NCBI GenBank assembly: GCA_902475455.1
Contig: CABRZO010000091.1
Coordinates: 1-9,447 of the forward strand
Reading direction: 5' to 3'
DNA from: an uncultured Eubacteriales bacterium
Lineage (GTDB): Bacteria > Bacillota > Clostridia > Oscillospirales > Oscillospiraceae
DNA: 9,447 bases
Part shown: positions 6,193-9,447 of the stretch, one piece after another
How positions within the stretch are numbered: the stretch's first letter is position 1
Layout of the letters: every line of letters begins with the position of its first letter
Position numbers and translations under genes: made by a program
Notes under the pieces: generated by a model
What the model was told of the DNA's origin: nothing
Databases searched by the model: none
Seen by the model: the letters and a program-made list of their open reading frames with translations, nothing else

Positions 6193-6231
6193 AAAAAAGT
6201 ACCGCAATGCACAGCTGGCGCATTGCGGTAC
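6193..6231 (-). terminator. Leader terminator of the TPP riboswitch (expression platform)
   Basis: Minus strand: a 12-bp perfect stem GTACCGCAATGC / GCATTGCGGTAC with a 9-base loop, followed by six T, then the thiT ribosome binding site. Its placement 25 bases after the aptamer makes it the off-state terminator: with TPP bound, transcription should stop here. I could not find a clear antiterminator pairing by eye. Confidence 0.88.
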
Positions 6232-6255
6232 GAAACGATCTTCTCTATCATCTTC

Positions 6256-6351
6256 GACTTCCTACGCCGGCATTACCCGGATCAGGTTCAAGGCGACCTG
6301 GGACGGCGCTACGTCCCAATCTCAGCCGGAGTTGCCTCCAGCGCCCCTGTC
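6256..6351 (-). ncRNA. TPP (thiamine pyrophosphate) riboswitch aptamer, THI element
   Basis: Read on the minus strand, the conserved THI-box pieces occur in order: GACAGGGGCGC (P1/P2 5' side), GGCTGAG (CTGAGA at 6320-6325, pyrimidine-sensor arm), a variable P3a hairpin GGGAC...GTCCC, CCTTGAACCTGATC, CGGGTAATGCCGGCGTAGG (pyrophosphate-sensor arm), and the closing GAAGTC that pairs with the opening GAC. Binding of TPP is expected to repress thiT by transcription termination at 6193-6231. Confidence 0.96.
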
Positions 6352-6384
6352 TATGCTGTTGTGCGGATTTGCGGTCCGGGAAAT

Positions 6385-6412
6385 ATTATAGTCAAAAACG
6401 GAAATTTGTCAA
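6385..6412 (-). promoter_or_regulatory. Promoter of the TPP riboswitch-thiT transcript
   Basis: Minus strand: perfect -35 TTGACA (6407-6412), 16-base spacer, perfect -10 TATAAT (6385-6390). Transcription would start near 6378, about 27 bases before the aptamer. This is the strongest promoter by consensus match in the window, as expected for a gene governed by premature termination. Confidence 0.88.
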
Positions 6413-6431
6413 TTCCTTTCCGGCCATCCCC

Positions 6432-6734
6432 TCAATCCTGGTCATCCTCCTGGGGTTTGGGCATGGCCAGGTACTGCTGCTCCAGCCAGTCGATGACCTG
6501 CTCCCGGCCTTCCCCGCTCAGGGGAAAGCTGGCCTCGGCCTCCACCTGGCTCTCCTCCAGGCAGTACTCCCCGTACCAGCACAGGCATTGGAGCACCTCC
6601 CGGGCCTCGTCCCCCTCCCCTTCGGTGGTGGGTTTCACCCGGAACCGGAGCCCCAGAAAGCTGCCCAGATAGGTGTTGCCGTTGGTGAAGCTCAAGAGAT
6701 TGGGCAGAAAAAAGCTGTGATGTTCCCGAAGCAT
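6432..6734 (-). CDS. Small acidic protein of unknown function (100 residues)
   Basis: I do not recognise this protein. It has 100 residues, no signal peptide and no membrane segment. The N-terminal third is hydrophobic/aromatic (HHSFFLPNLLSFTNGNTYLG, 5-24), then a beta-like LGLRFRVKPT, an acidic middle (EGEGDEAREVLQ), a CLCWYGEYCLEE patch with three cysteines (50, 52, 58), and a tail ending PKPQEDDQD. The start at 6734 is supported by AAGGAG 10 bases upstream; the longer in-frame version from 6785 would begin without a ribosome binding site. It follows the lipoprotein gene by 53 bases with no terminator or promoter between, so they are probably co-transcribed. No terminator is visible between its stop codon and the thiT promoter 20 bases further on. 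Confidence 0.75.
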   Translation of the reverse strand: MLREHHSFFLPNLLSFTNGNTYLGSFLGLRFRVKPTTEGEGDEAREVLQCLCWYGEYCLEESQVEAEASFPLSGEGREQVIDWLEQQYLAMPKPQEDDQD

Positions 6735-6787
6735 GATGCAAATTCTCCTTTTGAATGGGTTCTTCTCTCCCGGGGGCCTGGGCAAAA

Positions 6788-7366
6788 TCAGCCCTGGTCC
6801 TCGGCGTCAGTGGCCGGATCAGCCACTTCGTAGGTGGGCAGCGGGTATTTGTCCCAGGGGAAATCCTCCCGCAGAGGCACCGACCAGTCCTCCCCATAGG
6901 CCACCTCAGAAAGGGAGGTTCCTTTGTGATCCCGGTAGCCCATAAAACTCCAGTCCTCCTGTCCTCCGTCCATGGACTTGAGGACATAGTCCACATACCA
7001 GCCCTGGGGCACATCGGGGCTGTCCCCCTGGTACTCCATCCGCACCAGCAGTTCCGCCATCTGCCATGGGGCGGTCCCGTCCTGGGTGGACTCGGTTTCA
7101 TAGCGTTCCAGCCGGGCGGACACCAGGGTCATCCCCTCATGGTAATAGGTGGGCACAAAGTCCTGGTCCTGCTGCAGCGGGGTCTCGTTGACGGCGGTAA
7201 ACCAGATGTCCTCATCCGCCAGCTCCTCCAGCAGAGCCGTGGCCGCCTCCAGGTCGTAGTCCTCCGTCACCGGCCGGGGCTCTTCCTCCGGCCCGGAACC
7301 GCAGCCCGTCAGGGCCAGGCAGAGCAGCAGCCCCAGCAGAACGGACAGCCAACGTTGTCTTTTCAT
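6788..7366 (-). CDS. Predicted lipoprotein, unknown function
   Basis: A 192-residue protein with a clear lipoprotein signal: MKRQRW, a leucine-rich core, and lipobox LALTGC (lipidated Cys22). The mature part is strongly acidic, opening with a GSGPEEE linker, then a helix-like DLEAATALLEELADED, followed by a probably beta-rich body (MTLVSARLERYE, MAELLVRMEYQG, WYVDYVLKSMD, WSFMGYRDHKG). I recognise no domain and no catalytic motif; a surface-attached binding or sensing role is possible but unsupported. GGAGG lies about 8 bases before the ATG. It is the first gene after the alpha-operon terminator, has its own promoter at 7405-7433, and is probably co-transcribed with the 100-residue protein. 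Confidence 0.83.
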   Translation of the reverse strand: MKRQRWLSVLLGLLLCLALTGCGSGPEEEPRPVTEDYDLEAATALLEELADEDIWFTAVNETPLQQDQDFVPTYYHEGMTLVSARLERYETESTQDGTAPWQMAELLVRMEYQGDSPDVPQGWYVDYVLKSMDGGQEDWSFMGYRDHKGTSLSEVAYGEDWSVPLREDFPWDKYPLPTYEVADPATDAEDQG

Positions 7367-7404
7367 GGCGCACCTCCGTTGTTTTGCAGGTGTTGTCGCT
7401 TTTT

Positions 7405-7433
7405 AGTATACCATAGCCCCACCGTCCCCACAA
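7405..7433 (-). promoter_or_regulatory. Promoter of the lipoprotein/small-protein unit
   Basis: Minus strand: -10 TATACT (7405-7410) with a TGG extension, 17-base spacer, -35 TTGTGG (7428-7433, first three bases match consensus). It lies just beyond the rplQ terminator and about 38 bases before the lipoprotein start. Confidence 0.65.
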
Positions 7434-7451
7434 GGGCCCGGAAAAGGGCGC

Positions 7452-7488
7452 AAAAAAGCGCACCGTGTTTTGCAACACAGTGCGCTTT
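7452..7488 (-). terminator. Intrinsic terminator of the alpha ribosomal operon (after rplQ)
   Basis: Minus strand: a 15-bp stem AAAGCGCACTGTGTT with a partner arm that needs a single U-G wobble, a GCAA tetraloop, then six T (7452-7457). It begins 26 bases after the rplQ stop codon. On the opposite strand the wobble would be a C-A mismatch, so it is oriented for minus-strand transcription. Confidence 0.92.
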
Positions 7489-7513
7489 CAGGCGTTAAAA
7501 TTCCGGCCTTGGA

Positions 7514-7855
7514 TCAGACCAGCTGGATGATGGCCATCTCAGCGGCGTCACCGCGGCGGGGCCCGATGCGGACGATGCGGGTGTAACCACCGTTGCGGTC
7601 AGCATACTTGGGGCCGATCTGGTCAAACAGCTTCTTGGCCACGTCCTCCTGGGTGAGGAAAGCCAGAGCCTGACGGTAAGCAGCCAGGTCGTTCTGCTTG
7701 GCCAGGGTGACCATCTTGTCGGCCAGAGGCTGAACCTCCTTGGCGCGGGTGACGGTGGTCTTCAGCTGACCGTAGTTGAGCAGGTCGGTGACCAGGCCGC
7801 GCAGCATCGCCATGCGCTGGTCAGTGGGCTTACCGAGCTTCCGATTGCTAGGCAT
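7514..7855 (-). CDS. rplQ: 50S ribosomal protein L17
   Basis: A 113-residue protein with the canonical L17 opening [22 protein letters not shown], the central [21 protein letters not shown], and the closing [27 protein letters not shown]17 binds 23S rRNA in the large subunit near the exit tunnel. The start is taken at ATG 7855 rather than the in-frame GTG at 7864, because AAGGAG (7864-7869) overlaps that GTG and lies 8 bases before the ATG; homologues also start two to four residues before RKLG. It follows rpoA by 69 bases, the standard rpsD-rpoA-rplQ order, and is last in the operon. Confidence 0.98.
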   Translation of the reverse strand: MPSNRKLGKPTDQRMAMLRGLVTDLLNYGQLKTTVTRAKEVQPLADKMVTLAKQNDLAAYRQALAFLTQEDVAKKLFDQIGPKYADRNGGYTRIVRIGPRRGDAAEMAIIQLV

Positions 7856-7863
7856 TTGATTCA

Positions 7864-7869
7864 CTCCTT
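7864..7869 (-). promoter_or_regulatory. Ribosome binding site deciding the rplQ start
   Basis: Minus strand AAGGAG, 8 bases from ATG 7855. It overlaps the GTG at 7864, which therefore cannot be the start. Confidence 0.8.
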
Positions 7870-7924
7870 CGTTTGTCCCGCCCGAAAAAGAGGGACGGAA
7901 CCGAACTTTGTATAGACGTTTCGA

Positions 7925-8875
7925 TTAGGTGTTGTCCTCGCTGGCCAGGGACAGGCCCATCATGGCCAGCTTGTTGATGACCTCTTCCAGGGACTTCCGG
8001 CCCAGGTTACGGACCTTCATCATGTCCTCTTCGGTCTTAGAGATCAGATCCGCCACGGTGTTGATGTTGGCACGCTTGAGGCAGTTGAAGCTCCGGACGC
8101 TCAGGTCCAGCTCCTCAATGGTCAGCTCCAGCACCTTGTCCTGGGTGGTCTCCTTGGTCTCCACCACGGTGGAGTTCTTGCCCATGGCCTCGGAGAGGTC
8201 GGTGAACAGGGTGAAGTGGTCACACAGGATCTTGGCGCCCAGAGAGACCGCGTCCCGAGCGGAGATGGTTCCGTCGGTCCAGATCTCAAGGGTCAGCTTA
8301 TCAAAGTCGGTCATATTGCCAACACGGGTGTTCTCCACCGTGTAGTTGACCTTATGCACCGGGGTGTAGATGGAGTCTACGGGGATCACGCCGATGACGC
8401 TCTGGGCGGGCTTGTTCCGGTCTGCGGAGACATAGCCGCGGCCATGGTTGAGGGTCAGTTCCATGTTCAGAGTGGCATCGGGACCCAGAGTGGCGATGTG
8501 CAGGTCAGGATTCAGGACCTCCACCTCGCCGTCGGACTTGATGTCGCCAGCGGTGACTTCGCACTCGCCGCTGCACTCGATATACACGGTCTTGGGACCG
8601 GCAGAGTGGAGCTTGGTGATGATCTTTTTGACATTCAGCACAATGTCGGTGACATCTTCCTTCACACCGGGGATGGTGGTGAATTCATGCTGCACGCCGG
8701 AGATCTTGATGCTTGTCACAGCCGTACCAGGGAGAGAGGAGAGGAGAATGCGGCGCAGGGCGTTGCCGAGGGTGGTGCCATAGCCGCGCTCCAGAGGCTC
8801 CACGACATACTTGCCGTAGGAAACGTCGCCGGGGTTTTCGATGCATTTGATGCGGGGTTTTTCGATTTCTACCAT
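7925..8875 (-). CDS. rpoA: DNA-directed RNA polymerase alpha subunit
   Basis: A 316-residue protein, the normal length for Firmicute RpoA. The N-terminal dimerisation domain (about 1-230) has the assembly motif [16 protein letters not shown] (35-50), including the arginine pair needed for beta-subunit contact. A linker near 235-248 leads to the C-terminal domain, with [16 protein letters not shown] (256-271; Arg261 matches the UP-element DNA-binding arginine) and [16 protein letters not shown] (288-303). The alpha dimer is the scaffold for polymerase assembly and contacts UP elements and activators. AGGAGGG lies 8 bases before the ATG. The gene is 87 bases downstream of rpsD and 69 upstream of rplQ, with no terminator between; it appears intact and unremarkable. 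Confidence 0.99.
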   Translation of the reverse strand: MVEIEKPRIKCIENPGDVSYGKYVVEPLERGYGTTLGNALRRILLSSLPGTAVTSIKISGVQHEFTTIPGVKEDVTDIVLNVKKIITKLHSAGPKTVYIECSGECEVTAGDIKSDGEVEVLNPDLHIATLGPDATLNMELTLNHGRGYVSADRNKPAQSVIGVIPVDSIYTPVHKVNYTVENTRVGNMTDFDKLTLEIWTDGTISARDAVSLGAKILCDHFTLFTDLSEAMGKNSTVVETKETTQDKVLELTIEELDLSVRSFNCLKRANINTVADLISKTEEDMMKVRNLGRKSLEEVINKLAMMGLSLASEDNT

Positions 8876-8962
8876 ACAGTTTACCCTCCTCGTTTCAGGG
8901 GTGGCCGGGGGGTGGCACGCCCCGTTGGTGTTAGCTCATCAATATACTCTGAGGGTCACTTA

Positions 8963-9447
8963 TTACTTGGAGTACAACTCGACGATGAGGTGCTCCTCCA
9001 CAGGGAAGTCGATATCCTCGCGCACAGGAAGCTTGGTAATGAACACCTTGGAAGAACGGCTGGAGTCACGGACGGCGATCACATCGCCGGCCTTCACCTG
9101 GTAAGAAGGAATGTTGCACTTCTTGCCATTGACGGTGAAGTGAGCGTGGTTCACCAGCTGACGGGCCTCATGGCGGGTCAGGGCGAAACCGGCCCGGAAC
9201 ACAACGTTGTCCAGACGGCGCTCGCACAGGATCAGCAGGTTCTCACCGGACTTGCCGGGCATACGGTCGGCCCGCTCATAGTAGGATCTGAACTGCTTCT
9301 CCAGCATGCCGTAGACGAACTTGACTTTCTGCTTCTCATTCAGCTGAGTGGCATACTCGCTCTTCTTCTTGCGCTGCATGTTGCCGGAGCCACGCTCGGT
9401 GGTCTTCTTAGCATAGCCAAGGACAGCGGGGGACAGGCCCAGGGCCT
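8963..9447 (-). CDS. rpsD: 30S ribosomal protein S4, N-terminus cut off by window edge
   Basis: About 160 residues are visible; the reading frame stays open through the window end, so the ATG at 9379 is internal and the true start lies outside, about 35-40 residues further back by family length (about 197-208). The visible N-terminal part, [19 protein letters not shown], lacks the cysteines of the zinc-binding S4 form, placing it with the C-minus type. Then follow [21 protein letters not shown], the S4 RNA-binding domain ([44 protein letters not shown]) and the C-terminal [13 protein letters not shown]4 nucleates 30S assembly on 16S rRNA and represses its own operon in many bacteria. It is the upstream neighbour of rpoA, as in the standard alpha operon. 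Confidence 0.97.
   Translation of the reverse strand, partial: ALGLSPAVLGYAKKTTERGSGNMQRKKKSEYATQLNEKQKVKFVYGMLEKQFRSYYERADRMPGKSGENLLILCERRLDNVVFRAGFALTRHEARQLVNHAHFTVNGKKCNIPSYQVKAGDVIAVRDSSRSSKVFITKLPVREDIDFPVEEHLIVELYSK

Noticed and set aside
5135..6194. Long plus-strand open frames opposite the HAD and thiT genes
   Set aside because: Their translations are His/Gly/Gln-rich antisense products without family resemblance, and they run across the terminator and riboswitch leader.
8876..8962. GC-rich rpsD-rpoA gap as a possible terminator or regulatory hairpin
   Set aside because: Only short GGGG/CCCC pairings are visible, with no U-tract. It looks like an ordinary operon spacer with the rpoA ribosome binding site.
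1..9447. Mobile elements, CRISPR arrays, toxin-antitoxin pairs, tRNA/rRNA or phage genes
   Set aside because: No transposase or integrase motifs, no direct-repeat arrays, no cloverleaf-like or rRNA sequence was seen; the twelve genes and their control sites account for nearly all bases.

Overview
The window looks like a chromosomal segment of a GC-rich, low-branching Firmicute of the Oscillospiraceae/Clostridia type (Flavonifractor- or Intestinimonas-like). This is inferred from strong AGGAGG-type ribosome binding sites, TG-extended -10 promoters, intrinsic terminators, a TPP riboswitch in front of an ECF-type thiamine transporter gene, a 3H-domain niacin repressor and a cysteine-free (C-minus) ribosomal protein S4. 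Eleven of the twelve genes lie on the minus strand; only niaR is on the plus strand. Coding density is high and no gene-free stretch exceeds 300 bases.

Right end (about 7450-9447, minus strand): the tail of the alpha ribosomal operon, rpsD (cut by the window edge) - rpoA - rplQ, closed by a clear intrinsic terminator at 7452-7488. Next in the transcription direction is a promoter and a two-gene unit of unknown function: a lipoprotein (6788-7366) and a 100-residue acidic protein (6432-6734). After that comes a complete riboswitch locus: consensus promoter, TPP aptamer, leader terminator, and thiT, the thiamine-binding S-component of an ECF transporter (5613-6173). A terminator after thiT overlaps a promoter-like sequence in front of a Cof-type HAD phosphatase (4703-5518).

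Middle (about 3297-4700): niaR, the nicotinate-sensing repressor of NAD biosynthesis/uptake genes, runs on the plus strand from a good promoter. It is convergent with the HAD gene, sharing a bidirectional terminator at 4656-4693, and divergent from a lipoprotein gene with a conserved KPVIYLYP motif (3349-3996).

Left end (1-3277, minus strand): a probable three-gene operon from a promoter at 3250-3277. It encodes a YheO/DauR-type PAS-HTH regulator, an M20 PepV/Sapep-type dipeptidase that overlaps it by 14 nt, and cinA (ADP-ribose pyrophosphatase/NMN deamidase type), which runs off the window at base 1.

The overall picture is housekeeping plus vitamin and cofactor homeostasis (thiamine via ThiT/TPP riboswitch; NAD via NiaR and CinA) and peptide use. 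I saw no mobile element, CRISPR array, tRNA or rRNA, and no clear evidence of a novel multi-gene system. The least explained items are the two lipoproteins, the small acidic protein, the regulator-peptidase coupling, and the terminator/promoter overlap before the HAD gene.
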